A stretch of 64,000 bases of DNA from Eutreptiella sp. 'Long Island Sound 2002' (Eukaryota > Euglenozoa > Euglenophyceae > Eutreptiales > Eutreptiaceae), in NCBI GenBank assembly GCA_964036045.1, contig OZ038382.1, positions 113,568,587 to 113,632,586 of the forward strand, written 5' to 3'. Numbering within the stretch: the first letter of the stretch is position 1; every line of letters begins with the position of its first letter. The notes beneath the pieces are model-generated. The model was not told the DNA's origin and made no database searches. It saw only the letters and a program-made list of their open reading frames with translations. Below, piece by piece: positions 1 to 11,436 of this stretch. A program made the position numbers and the translations under genes.

Positions 1-563
1 GCCACGAGAGCTGGTCGTCCTCGTACAGGGTCATGGAGGCCTGGGCCGGGAGAACGCCGGAGTCCGTCTCCATCATGAAGTCGTACCCGAGGATCATATC
101 CCAGTCCATCTGGGCCTCGTAGAAGCAGCCTTGCAGGAGGATTTCCTTGGCGAGGTCTGGGCGGCTCAGCTCACGGTGGTTCACAAACTGCAGCCCAATG
201 GCTGCTTCCTTCGTGCCTCCCACCATGTACTGGCCGTTAGCCACCTTCAGCCTGACAGGCCTCCAAGCACTCTGGCGGAAGTAGGCCAGCCTTGACCAGG
301 CTGACCTGAGCGCCCGTGACGACCAACACGTCGAAGACCTTCTCCACTTCCCCGCATAGGGCGCGGACCTTAAGATGCAACTGCCGCTCCCGCCCAACAC
401 GGCGCACGGCGTGCAAGCTCAGGATCTCCGGCCATTCCAGAAGCTCAACAAGCGACTGGTGCAGGTCGTGGACAATGGGCTCAGGCTGCCCATCTGCAGC
501 ATCCAGCTGCGGTCCGGGTGATCCTCCGATACTCTCGGAAAGATTTTGAAGCACATCAAACAC
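1..563 (-). pseudogene. E1A retroviral-type aspartic protease remnant
   Basis: This is a minus-strand continuation of the gag region to its right, as in a Ty3/gypsy gag-pro-pol order. The protease active-site region is recognisable as VTGAQVSLV, but the usual catalytic Asp of D-T/S-G is Val (codon at 318-320). About 45 bases further on the reading frame changes (roughly 255-285). In the new frame the product continues as a protease-like fold, with VANGQYMVGG, then MILGYDFM near positions 70-90, and runs off the window start. Seen: the family pattern, the D-to-V change and the frame change. Known: retropepsins need that Asp. Inferred: this copy cannot process its polyprotein. The RT part of the element, if present, lies outside the window. 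Confidence 0.7.
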
Positions 564-832
564 GTTCTTGGTCGCAAAGGATGGCCCGGTGCAAGGGTTC
601 GTGCCTTCACCGGGGACCTTGGTGGGATACGAGGATCCGCCTAGGGCTTTATCCCTCCAGCACTTGCCCTCACCCTGCCACTGCGAACGTCTTTCGTCTT
701 GGGTGCCTGACCGGGCCTTCCACCCGCGGCGATCCCATGGTGCTGAGTTTCTCCCGAATGGGATGGTGTGGCGATTCCCACAACACCATCCTGCAACCGC
801 CCTAGCTGGGGCCCTTGGCTGCAGGGGCTCCG
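564..832 (-). other. E1A gag-protease linker, no clear coding frame
   Basis: This stretch joins the zinc-knuckle end of gag to the protease remnant. No single frame is convincingly coding and no motif is recognised. It probably encoded a gag-pol linker that has decayed. Confidence 0.4.
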
Positions 833-1063
833 CTAAGGGGCGTCGCTTGTGGGAGTAGGGACACTCTCATCCGCGTCAACCTCGTTGATGCCCTTCTTCT
901 CTCCCCCTTTCTTACCTTTCTTCTCCTTGTCCTTGTTCTTGTCGTCCGACTTGGGGACCCAGGCCCTCTTGATCTCCTGGATCTCTTTCGCCAACTCAGT
1001 CCCCACTGACATCAGCTTGAAGAGCTCGTCCTTGGGGACGTCCACTTTGGCCTCACGGACACT

Positions 1064-1540
1064 CGCGGGTGTACGCTTCTTCGACCCGTGCACCTTTCTG
1101 GTGGCCCCCGTGTCGGGCTTGTGGACAGGACATGTCCGTCGGTCATGATTGAACTCTTCGTTCCTCCCGTAACACACGAAACAGCCCTGAGGGTGAGTTC
1201 GTATGAACTCCCCAAAGGACAGCGGAGGCTCGCCAATGCGGCGGGGCTCCTTCTTCTCCTCCTTCTTCCAACCCTTCTGCAGGGGCTTCCAGCTTCCCCA
1301 TTTCTCCCCGTGTTCAGGTTGTTGGCCACAAAGGGACAAACGGCCGTCTCGGCGGGCTCATCGTCATCGTCACTGTCGCCGGGAGCCTCATCGCCATCGG
1401 CTCCCGCTGGGTCCATGGCAGCTACCCCGCCAGACCCCTCGCCAACGTAGTTGGCATCACGGTCGCCGGGCCTCAACCCGCGGGTGTGGTGGAGGTTCCG
1501 GTACTCTTTGAGTACTTCCTCTCCGACCCACTCCAGGACC
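1064..1540. repeat. Tandem duplication in gag, copy 1
   Basis: A 477-bp segment is repeated at 1,554-2,030 with a constant offset of 490 bp and a 13-bp spacer (1,541-1,553). The two copies differ at only a scatter of bases. The unit spans the end of the capsid-like section, the acidic run and the Cys-His knuckle, so the knuckle is doubled. Confidence 0.9.
1130..1183 (-). other. Gag Cys-His knuckle with wide spacing, copy 1
   Basis: Reads CFVCYGRNEEFNHDRRTC, that is C-x2-C-x8-H-x4-C. The classic retroviral knuckle has x4 where this has x8. It lies in a Lys/Arg-rich context typical of nucleocapsid. The second copy is at 1,620-1,673 with one change (E to G). Confidence 0.6.
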
Positions 1541-1553
1541 ACTCCCGGATATC

Positions 1554-2030
1554 CGCGGGTGTACGCTTCTTCCACCCGTGCACCTTCTTGGTCGCCTCCG
1601 TGTCGGGCTTGTGGACAGGACATGTCCGTCGGTCATGATTGAACCCTTCGTTCCTCCCGTAACACACGAAACAGCCCTGAGGGTGAGTTCGTATGAACTC
1701 CCCAAAGGACAGCGGAGGCTCGCCAATGCGGCGGGGCTCCTTCTTCTCCTCCTTCTTCCAACCCTTCTGCAGGGGCTTCCAGCTTCCCCATTTCTCCCCG
1801 TGTTCAGGTTGTTGGCCACGAAGGGACAAACGGCCGTCTCGGCGGGCTCATCGTCATCGTCACTGTCGTCGAGAGCCTCATAGCCATCGGCTCTGGCTGG
1901 GTCCATGGCAGCTACCCCGCCAGACCCCTCGCCAACGTAGTTGGCATCACGGTCGCCGGGCCTCAACCCGCGGGTGTGGTGGAGGTTCCGGTACTCTTTG
2001 AGTACTTCCTCTCCGACCCACTCCAGGACC
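1554..2030. repeat. Tandem duplication in gag, copy 2
   Basis: Second copy of the 477-bp unit described at 1,064-1,540. It is the copy continuous with the upstream capsid-like coding section (2,362-2,031), so copy 1 is likely the added one. Confidence 0.9.
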
Positions 2031-5000
2031 TCGTCGCAACTCATCCGCGCCGGAATCGCCTGCAGACGGATGGTCTGGCCGCTCAACTCACACTCATCAA
2101 GGCGCCACATCGCGGTCTTCTCGCAATCGCCCGTGACGGTGATGAGGAGGGCGTTCCGCAGGGAGTGCAGCTTGACATCCCGGGTCACGCTCTTCTTTGT
2201 CCAAGCGAACACATTTGTATGATACTCCTTGGGGAGCATCATCTTGACCGTGTGGTTGAACTTGGCTCTCTTGGCTTCCTCCTTGGTGACTCTCTTGATC
2301 CATCCTTCCGGCAGCATGGAGAGCAGGCGGGCCTGCTCGTCACCCTCATTCCAGTCCTCCACGTTGCGGCGGAAGAGGGTGTATTGCCCCCAGAAGTCGC
2401 GCCAATCTCGTAGGCGGATCTACCGACCATAATGCTGAAGCTTGATGGCCTTCCGCCACTTGGCAGCCAGCTGCGGAGCGTCTACCCGCTCCTGCTCGTT
2501 GAGCCACATCTTGGCTTCCTTAAGGGTCCTGATTTTCCTCTCCTTGGTTGCCACGACGTATAGCTCTTGGAGCACCTCCGGCAGTTGCCACCTGAACCGT
2601 TTGAAGACATATTTCTCCGCCTCTGCGGGATCCATGTCTTCAGTGACGGTCATCCCCCAATTGTCCAGCTTCTCCAAGAAGCAGTCGAGGTTGAAGGGGT
2701 TGCCATCGTACGTGGGGGCTTGATGTCCTTCAGGTCTTCCCACACGGCGGCATCCGCGGCCTTAGAGAGCATGAACGCCGGCCGCGAGGTTGACCGAGGT
2801 TCCCATTGGCGTCCCCCACGGACTCCCACGGCTGCCACCTCCATCTCCTCCGCGGTATCCATGTGGCGACCCCGTGGTTCCTCCATGTACGCCGAACCAA
2901 GATGTTCACGCCGTACTACCTCCATGTATGCCTCCTCATCGCGGCGCGAGCGGCTGCGTTCAGCGGCCTCCCGTCGTACACCACGCGGGAGGGTAAGGCC
3001 GAACTCCTCCAGGTCTTCCTCGGCTCCGCCGATATCCCACCCCACGTCCCCTCCGGGAACCTCATCTCTGAGTCCACCATACCGCCCTGCTGCCGTTGGG
3101 ATTGGTTCTGGGACTGGTGCGGGGCGTCAAGGGCGTTCATGCGTCCGCAGTGGGGCACGGCGGCTGTGGTACTCCGCACTGAGCCACTCGTCACGCCACT
3201 CTTCACTGCCACTGCCGGACGGCACACGCTCGCTACGACGGCCCGCGCTGTGATGAGAGGGGGCGCTGAGAGAGGGGGCACTGGCGCTGGGGCGACTCCT
3301 GGGGGCTCCGCCGGGGGCGTGGGCTCTGCCCAGACCTGGTCCAGGTCCCCAGCGGTCGTTCGAGGAGCCGGACTCCAGGTGTGGGAGGTCGCTGCCGACG
3401 CTCCCCCGTCCTGCCAGCCTGTCCAACTTCTGCTGCAGCCCGTTGATAACCTTGTTCAGCAGCCTGGTCTCGCCCCTGGCGATGTCCAGCTCCCTCTGGG
3501 CGGCAGATGCGACCTTGGCGATCTTGACCATCCCCGTCTTGGCGATATCCAGCTCCTTCTGTGCGCCCGCGGCGACCCTGGTGATGCGGATCATCTCGCT
3601 TTTGCCAGTGTCTACCTCGCGCTCGAGGACCTGGACCCTTCTGAGGAGGTAGACGATCCACTGCCAGGTGGCCTCCGGGACACCATCTCCTGTTGGGCCG
3701 TCGAGGTCCCCAGGGGGTCCTCCAGGAGGGCCTCCGCTGGGCCCGCCCGGTCCAGGGGGTCCTCCTCCGCCAGGGGGTCTGGTCCGGGGGGTCCACCTGG
3801 TGGGCGTCCTCCAGGGAGTCCTGATGGTCCTCCGCTTGGGGATCCCGGCGGGCCTCCCCCAGAAGGTCCTGGTGGGTCTCCGCCGGGTCGCCCCGGTGGG
3901 TACGAGGATGGGGGCTTCTCTGTGTAGCCGAAGTCCATGTCATCATCCTCCTCCATGTCGCCCCACCTGGGCGCCTCGGTCCCGCACGCGGTCGGCTCTG
4001 AACTCTGGTAGGGAGGAGGGAGATCCCCATTCTCACCGTCCGCACCATGGGCAAATCTCCGCCTCCTCCTCCAGCCATTCCTCGGCGATGTCGGTGGTCT
4101 CGTCCGTCCCCGTCGCTGGCGGTGAAGAATGGGTCGCAGTCGTGGGCATACCCATCCGCGGGCCTCCGTGCCCTTTCGGGAGTCTTCCCCTTACCCTTCT
4201 ATCATCAGTGGGTAGTGGGGCAACTGTCCAGACTGCTGCCGGTGTCGTCCCCCTTCAGGTCCAGCTTCATCTTGGAGGAGGCGTCTCCTTCGAAGAGCTT
4301 CCGAAGGGTCTCTACCCTGGATCCTCCCGGGGGCGTTTCGCGCCTGAGGCTGGCCTCCGCCTCCTCCATTCCGGCGGCGGTGGCTGCTGCAGCTCGCCCC
4401 TCGGCCTCTTCTCGGGCACGGGCAGCCTGAGCTTCCCGGGCCCGCTGCAGCTGAGCGTCCCTGCTTCTAACACCGCTAGCTCCGCCTCAGTCTTGGCCCT
4501 TTCCTCAGCGACCTTCCGTCGCGCGGCCTCGATGGCGTCCCTCTTGGCGGCGTCCGCTTGGGCCTTGGCCGTTGCGTCGGCATGGGCACTTTCCTCCGCC
4601 TCCTTCCTTGCCCTCTCTTGGGCAAGCACCTCTTCCAACGCTTTCACACGGCCTCCTTACGAGCAATGGCCTCCTGAGCCAGGAGGGCTTCTTGGGCAGC
4701 CGCCGCTTCCTGCGCTGCTGCCTCCACCTCACTTCTGAAACGGGCAGCCGCTGCTTCCTGAACGGCTGCAGCCGTGACTGCGGCCCCAATGGCCGCCACG
4801 GTCGAGGCATGGAAGGCCATGCCTCTGCCCCACTCTGCAGCCTCCTGCCGGGCGATGCCGCTGGCGCCCTCCACGGCAGCGTTCTGCTCCGTGGCCAGTT
4901 ACCGGGCAACCCGTAGGTTGCAGGGCACCTCGCAGGCACGCTCGCAGGCGCGCGCCACGTCCCTTTGGTCGGGAGTGACGCTGCTGCTGGAGCTGGCCTC

Positions 5001-5709
5001 GTCGGCCGGCCTCCTTCCCCGGTGGGCCGACTCCACGTCGCTGCTGGGGCCTGACTTCCTCAGGTTGGCTGACGGGGCTTGGCCTTGGCTTTCTTGGCGG
5101 CTCCAAGGAAGTCGCCGGGGGTGGTGTGGCCGGGGTGGTGACGGCCACTGGCCCGTTGGGGGCTGGGGGCTGGCGTTCTGCCCTTGGTCTTGTCCTCTGC
5201 GGCTTGGGCGGCTTCGGCATCCGGGGAATCCTGATACTCCCGCCATTTCTTGTCCCGCTTCCTGTCCCCGGCAGATTGCTCGTCCGTCCCGGAAGACGCA
5301 TTGCCGCTTCCCTGCAACATACGATCTTCCCCCGGTCCACGAAGCCTCTTTTCGATCATGTCCCATTTAGAGACGTTGATTGTAATGCCTGACGGGTACT
5401 CGCTGGTATTCCCGTCCTCCTCAATCCTGTTGGGGCGCAGCCTTTCGCCGGGCCTGTCCGGACAGGTCCAGACCTTCCAGCGCTTGTGGCGGAAGCTGTA
5501 AGCGTATCCTTCTGCCAGCAGCCAGTTTTCCACTGCCTGCAGGCGGTCGGCGCCCATATCCTCGCGGAGCTCGAAGCTCCCGGGCATGCCGCCTTCGCAC
5601 TTGGGGTTGCTGTGGCGGTAGTGTGGACCCCACACCAACCCGCGCAGCAGGTACATGGCACCGGGGTGGGCCTGGGCCATATCTTGCCCGCCTCTGGCCA
5701 GTCCACCAT

Positions 5710-6011
5710 GTGCGCTCGTTCCCCTCGATGGACTAGTCCTGGGGGTGGCTGTTGAAGCGGTTGCTGCGGTCCACTCTCTCTACAGGGCTGGGACCCAGAC
5801 GCCTGAAGGTGGTTGTGGAGGTGGGTGATGCAGCCTGAAGTGCGGCCAGTACTTGTCGGCCGAAGGAATTCGCTGACGTCGGAGTTCTGGTCGCTACACT
5901 TCCTTCACGGACTCGGCGCTGCTGCTGATGCTCGGGGCGATGTCCCGGGCGGCGCTGCGAAGCCCGTGTTACTCGGGGTTCAGGCGGCCCCGAGCGGCGG
6001 TGAAACGCTTT
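5710..6011 (-). other. E1A leader between 5' LTR and gag
   Basis: About 300 bp between the LTR terminus (CGCGTCA on the minus strand) and the first gag-like frame. No TGG-type primer-binding site directly abuts the LTR; the adjoining minus-strand bases are AAAGCGTTTCACC. Nothing else is recognised. Confidence 0.45.
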
Positions 6012-9000
6012 TGACGCGTTCCAGTGGGGGGCCTGGCCACGGGACGCTACCGCGGACACAAACAAGCAAGCAGGCAGGCAAAGCACTGCGCTCACAAGGG
6101 CATCCTCATGCTCTGGTCGTGTGACAAAGCATTTCAGCATCCTTGCCACTCTGAAACAAGGGAACGAAAGTATTTACAGCAACACATCAGGATATGTACA
6201 CATGGGGTTAAGACTGGACTGGGATAAGTGCATCACAGGACAAAACACACTCAGTCTCAACTCATATCCCAATCCCAGGTCCGACCCTCTCAGTGGCTGG
6301 CAGGGGCAGGGGCTCAAACACAACCCATGCCATGCTCAATTTGGACCCTGAAACCCTGCCAATAGGGGAGGGTGTCTCGCCCAGCCACAGGCGATTTCCT
6401 AGAAACCAGGTGGGCTCCAAGGCCAACTGTCAGTGACTGCCTATGCTCCCTTAACGGCAGGTCCCAACTCCTATTTGAGCCGGAGATAAGGCCCCGCCAT
6501 TATCCCCTGGGAATTGGTAGCTGAAAATGGGCTGTTTCAGCCCAAACTGATATTAGCTCGAAAAACTGTACAATTGAGCCCTCGTCCGGACCAGCTTGAG
6601 GTAGGCAAGAGGAAACTGACCCTATGCACTTCAAGTACACGCTCACTGGAGCGCTCATCCCACCTGGTTCCCCCTGAGTCCCCGGCATCAGGGCGCCACG
6701 GGTTCGCCATGTGGGGCCATGATGCGAAAACTACCAAAATTGGAGTCATTTCTACAAGTGGCTCGCCCGGCCAGGGCAAGGCCAATTACTCACAGGATAG
6801 GAGGCAGGACCTAGGACCTATATCCAAGTGCAAGACCTGGAATTGGGTCTTGGTTCATCATGGACACAGAGATATGGGGCCGCCAATTGACCACACGAGG
6901 GGTTGAAATCGGGGTCCCAAAAGGGGGTCTTTTTGGCTGCTCCAAATGAGTCAAAATCAAACGTATCCCTGTTGGTATATCTCCTTGCCAGCTTGGAGAT
7001 CGGATTTGCCATTCCATATGCGAACCACTCCGAGTCCAACAGAGACTCACATGTACTTGGCCCTCACGGATCTCCATGGGCCTTGGCGTGGTGATGATCC
7101 AAACCGGGTCCACAAATGCCAAAATGGCAAAATCGGCCGTCTCGGGCGACCGTCCTGGGTAGGAAACCTTGGCTATCTTGTAGCGCAAAACCCTTATTCA
7201 CGGCCCTTGACATCCCCTTTGGTCCCATGCCCTGGAATTTGGCTTGCTGTCACACTGGCTGCTTACTGTTCACCGATGGGATGGACACACGGATGGGGCA
7301 GACAACAGCATGCGGTGCAAAGGCGGGGATCATGGATTGCACCAAAAGTTGAATAACTCCAGATGAGCCGGAGGAGCAGATACGAAACTCAATAGCCTTC
7401 AACCCTTGGTCATATGCTACAAAAATCGTCCTTGGTTCCTGGCTGGGTCCCTTGCCCAACGGAGATATGGCAGTTCCAATATGGCATACAATGGCAGAAA
7501 CAGCAGAACTTGGCCAAAATGGCCCTCACTCATGCTTCCATATCTCCATGGACACGGCAAGGATCCCTCCAAACAAAGGTGCTATAGACACATGGGACTT
7601 AGGTCCCAATATATGCCACTTGCCAGCCCTCGTGGTTGCCTTTAGCTATTTCAGCCCTTGGAGGAGAAATGACACGCAAATGGGGCAGAATGGCAACATA
7701 CCCCAAATTGGGCAACTCACAATTCTCCCTTCACCAAGAGAGGCCACATGGGGACACACCCCATTCCCTCTCCGAATCGCCCTTACCCTTGGTCAAGTGG
7801 CGCACGCAACCCTGGGCCGAACATTAAGGGGGAGATGGGGTTTGTGGCCATTCTGGGCAAAACGGCCAAAATTCACCCAAAAGTGGTCACTCAAAAAATC
7901 GTATCTCTGTATCACAAGGGAGATAGGCCCCGGGCCTTTGCATGGATGCAAACCGAAGCTTTGATTCCCTTTTGCAACAAGAGGTGGGGTTCAAAGCATT
8001 AGAGAAGCATTTTTAACACCTCAATCCTTGAAGCACACTATATATAGGGAAAAGTGCATATATCGGCAATTTTGGGAAGCATATATCTATGGGTCATTGC
8101 AGAGCAAAAATATGAGCAAACATTTTTGGGGTAGGCCTATAGTCAGTGCTTCGAAATATGCCCACTATAGTTAGATTGTCCTCGTCCATCCATGTCATTA
8201 GCGTTTGCATATGAGCGCGTGTGCAAAGAGGCAGTTTGGCACGCGTGCTCACAAGGCGACGTTATATAAAATAGAAGGCAAGGTTGCAAAAATCAACAAA
8301 GACATCCACGATGTCCTTCGTGGTCTCTACTTCACATATTGTCTTGATTGAAGGCTCAACCCCCCATGGGCCCCGAGGACGAGCCTCGGGGGATTGGCCA
8401 TTTTTGCCTAATTTTCGACCAAAATTTGCCCTTTTCCAAAAAAACGAGTTTTCGTACGCATTGAATTCCGTGGAGCCATCGTTGAGTTGGCTCAAAAAAC
8501 GAAAATGGCCTAGGGCTTTCGGTCTTGTGAGCATTGTGTCCGAGAACTTACGTGCATGCTCACAAGAACACAAAGTTAGCGTTTGCGCACGCAAATGACT
8601 TGGGTTTACGACACCCATATGAGGCCTAATACATCCCTATTGCCCACTTCCCTATACAAAGTGATATGCCCACGTAAAAGGGGCATGGATGAAAGGCATA
8701 GGGGGGAGATGTGGAGTACCGTCCGAACTGATGGGTTCCCATGGGAACCCATGAGTTCGAGCGATCGACAAAAAAACCTACGCGCCGATTTTCTCGCAGA
8801 CGCAACAGCGACGAATTCTGGTGAACACACCAGATGAAAGTACATTAAGAAACCCTCTACATCCAGCCCTAGCCGTAGAACCTCAAAGGTACAGGAGAAA
8901 AATCCCTCACAAAACTCGCCACGGAGAAGATACGCAAGCGCGACAACAGGCGACAACAGGCGGCGATTTCACGCGTTAGAAATGGGGTGTCTCACTGATT

Positions 9001-9209
9001 TCTAACCGAAAATCGATCCCGAAGGTGAAATTATGACATCAATTTACTGGTTAGGGCTCGGATTCCGGATTCCGCGGATCAGAGGAAAGGGATATCCCGC
9101 TGACGGTCGGTGTTGACGGCGTCCGTGCGGGTGTGACAGCTTCCGGGCCTCCGCGCCATGGGCTTTCAGGCCTCCGGGCCATGGGCCACGGGTTCTCGGT
9201 ACCTCTTCA
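6012..9209 (-). repeat. E1A 5' LTR (3.2 kb)
   Basis: This 3,198-bp segment matches 58,235-61,439 over its whole length, in the same orientation but with clear divergence. Read on the minus strand it starts TGAAG and ends GCGTCA, the TG...CA form of LTRs. On the left it is followed by leader and gag, so it is the 5' LTR. On the right it abruptly interrupts the gag of another element. At 3.2 kb it is long for a Ty3/gypsy LTR. It has no convincing open frame; short frames on both strands are not shared with the second copy. The second copy is flanked by a polypurine tract, which supports the LTR reading. Confidence 0.85.
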
Positions 9210-10677
9210 CTGCAGCCATGAGGGACTTGGCCATTCAGGCCAGTCGCCTCTTCTTGGAGTTATTCCCCTCAGGGGAAGCGTTATTCCCCTGGGGGCGCTT
9301 CTTGGGGTCACCTTCGGCAGGAGGGGGAGTAGCAGCGGGCGCTGGGGAGCGCCTCTGGGGGCTAGGGGGTCTACCTCTGCCACCGCCCTTGCAACCTCCT
9401 TCACCACCTTTATCCCCATTCTGGTGGGTGTTTGGTTCTTCTGGCGTTCCGCCTCCTGCCGCTTGAGTTTATCACTCTCGCGTTTCTTTATGTGACATTC
9501 GTCTCCGTAGTGACGACGTTTGCCACAATAACCACAGGTGATGGTACACCTGAAATGATCCTGATGGGTCACAGTTTTCCCATCTTTGGAATGCTGTTGT
9601 CGTTTCATCTGCAGCATACAGCTACTGCGGTGGTCGCAGTCAGGGGCATGACAAGGTCCCCCCTTGTCATTGACAGGCTTACAGTAGAACAGAGGGGGTG
9701 TACCTGCATCAGGTTTAACCTCATTCATGGCACTTAGGTTACCCCTTCCTTTACCACTCTCCTGGTTGGCGTTATTGGGGTTTTCAGGCCCTTTCCATTC
9801 GCCACGTTCGGGGGTAGGGTTTCCACCTCAACCCAAGTGCTTCTTGAGGAATTTCCCCGTGTGGGAGTCATTCTCCCTCTCAAGAGCTAACTCCATCAGC
9901 AGGTCCACCAGTTCGTCGTACGAGTGGGTCGGGCTTTTCCTTTCAGAGGAGGCGCGGCATTCTTCCCACGTACGTTGGGGGATATTACTCATGAGCCACA
10001 GGTGGGGCTCAGTCGCTCCATAGGAGCCCACGTTCATATGTGAAAACAGATACTCTAGGCCGCACACGTATTCAGAGACTCGCGCAGCGGAAGGAAGCTC
10101 AGGGAGCATAGGTAGCTCCTCTATCTGTGTGCGCACACTGAGGTCGGTCTCATAGACTGGGAATGTTTTCTCCAGTCTTTGGAGTACCAGAGCCCATGTT
10201 GAACAGGTTTTCACAATCTATTTCACCTGTTTTTGCAAACATTTCTTTTTGCAAGAGCGTTTCAGCAGTGAGCATTCGTTGGCCACATCCACATAGGATT
10301 GGCCGGTTAGAAAAAGAAACTCAGCAAATCCTTCTGCCCATTCGGGCAGATTTGTCGGGTCAACTTCCGGCAATTCTAGCTGGATGTCCGCCTGGGCAAT
10401 AAGTCTGCCCATCTTCGCACCCCCTGGAGGTAGGCCTGAAGGGGGAGGAGATACGCCCGTAAGGGGTGCCAGGGCTGACAGCCCTCTTTTCTCAGTCTCA
10501 GTCACAGACACGTCCTGTAATTCGGCAATTGTGACTGTCCTAGCGCGAGGATGAAAAGGGCTGGGGCAAGTGACCTTGGGTAGCAACCTGGACACCCTTG
10601 ATGGTTTGAGATCATCAGCCAATGTGCTCCATCCGGTTGAAGGTGAGAGTAGTGCTGGCTTGGGTAAAGGTTCGGTG
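9210..10677 (-). pseudogene. E2m gag, second part
   Basis: A single minus-strand frame runs from about 10,677 to 9,210 with two in-frame stops (10,215-10,217 and 9,825-9,827). It shares order and motifs with the plus-strand gag at 12,053-13,498: TCPSPFHPRARTV, then LPEWAEGFAEFLFLTGQ, ERLEKTFPVYETDLSV-like text, SYDELVDLLMELALEREND, and a canonical C-x2-C-x4-H-x4-C knuckle (CGYCGKRRHYGDEC). The N-terminal part of the same gag lies at 23,613-24,348, beyond the inserted E2p element. The C-terminal end is cut at 9,209 by the E1A LTR. Removing E2p with one copy of the ATACC duplication joins the two parts in frame. Confidence 0.85.
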
Positions 10678-10682
10678 ATACC
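10678..10682. repeat. E2p target-site duplication, left (ATACC)
   Basis: ATACC here and at 23,608-23,612 flank the E2p LTRs. Collapsing to one copy restores the gag reading frame of the host element E2m (…KLG-ITEPLPKP…), which aligns with the same region of E2p gag (…KLR-LSELNKPP…). Confidence 0.8.
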
Positions 10683-11423
10683 AGTATGAAACAGTCACTA
10701 CCATGTCTTTTTTGGGGTACTTGATCCAGGCTACAGCCCCCCATTTTGCCTAAGGAAGTGCTGAGACTAACACTTAAACATTTTTGTTTCTCTTATGAAG
10801 CTTTAAGTACACTTTCTCGGCAACTAGGGTTAAAACCCTAGCACCCCCCTGACGTTCACCCCTACCACTCAAAGGAGCGGAGGTATCATCCCTCATGGAG
10901 GTTGTACCGAAAAGAACTAGGCACATCATGCCTTGGGCCTTGTAGGTTAAGCCTGGTGGTCTCCCACCTCAGGACCCCTATACTCAAAAGTTTCTACTAC
11001 TTATTGTGGTTCCAGATTGTAACTGTTTCTGAGTTCATTTGCTTGGCCGAGTCATTTCCTGTGTCTGGCCTAACTCCTATGCCCAAGATTCCTAACCAAC
11101 TCCATTTCATCCAAAAGAGTGCACATGAAGTGCTTGGTGCTATCTTGGAGGCCTGAGTGATGCCAGTTTTCACTTAAAATCATTTGCTTTGTTTACTAAA
11201 CCATTTGAGTTGCATATTTGATTCCTCATTTGTCTATATGCAGCCCCTCTTTGCTTACAATGCTTTGATTTGGAAGAATACTATCACAATTCTGACTTTG
11301 ATCCTGTTTGTGGTGTTCCTTGTTCGTGGACTTGACCTTTTTGCAGTTTTGGAGAAGCATCTTTTGAAAAGCAATCAAGGTTTTCAATGTCAACAACAGG
11401 CAAGGGACATCAGAAACTCTTTC
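10683..11423 (+). repeat. E2p 5' LTR
   Basis: 741 bp, matching 22,866-23,607 directly and 24,362-25,061 in inverse orientation. It begins AGTATGAAACAGTCAC and ends CTCTTTC. It lacks the common TG...CA ends, but the duplication and PBS positions fix the boundaries. The shared core includes GGCAACTAGGGTTAAA and GCGGAGGTATCATCC. Confidence 0.85.
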
Positions 11424-11436
11424 TGGTAGCAGAGGC
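11424..11436 (+). promoter_or_regulatory. E2p primer-binding site
   Basis: TGGTAGCAGAGGC abuts the 5' LTR. TGG plus this pattern is complementary to a tRNA 3' end (…CCA) and is close to the common Met-tRNA primer site TGGTATCAGAGC. The same 13 bases follow the E2m LTR at 24,349-24,361. Confidence 0.8.

Larger units (their letters stand above)
833..5680 (-). pseudogene. E1A gag polyprotein, frameshifted remnant
   Basis: A long gag of a Ty3/gypsy element is read leftwards in several frames. The N-terminal section (5,680-5,060) contains WLLAEGYAYSFRHKRWK. It is followed by an Ala/Glu-rich coiled-coil section (about 4,874-4,350), a Pro/Gly/Arg-rich linker (about 4,080-3,000), a capsid-like section (2,743-2,040; motifs YDGNPFNLDCFLEKLDNWG and EDWNEGDEQARLLSMLPEGW) and a nucleocapsid section with Cys-His knuckles. 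At least four frame changes separate these sections, so no intact protein is possible. The capsid section passes into an acidic run (DSDDDDEPAE) and then the frame changes just before the knuckles, in both copies of a tandem duplication. The opposite strand has long Gly/Pro-rich open frames that are shadows of the linker. Assignment to gag rests on order, composition, the knuckles and the adjacent protease. Confidence 0.7.

Noticed and set aside
2806-3927. Long plus-strand open frame of 373 codons, Gly/Pro-rich
   Set aside because: It lies opposite the minus-strand gag linker; composition follows from GC-rich antisense sequence and no motif is present.
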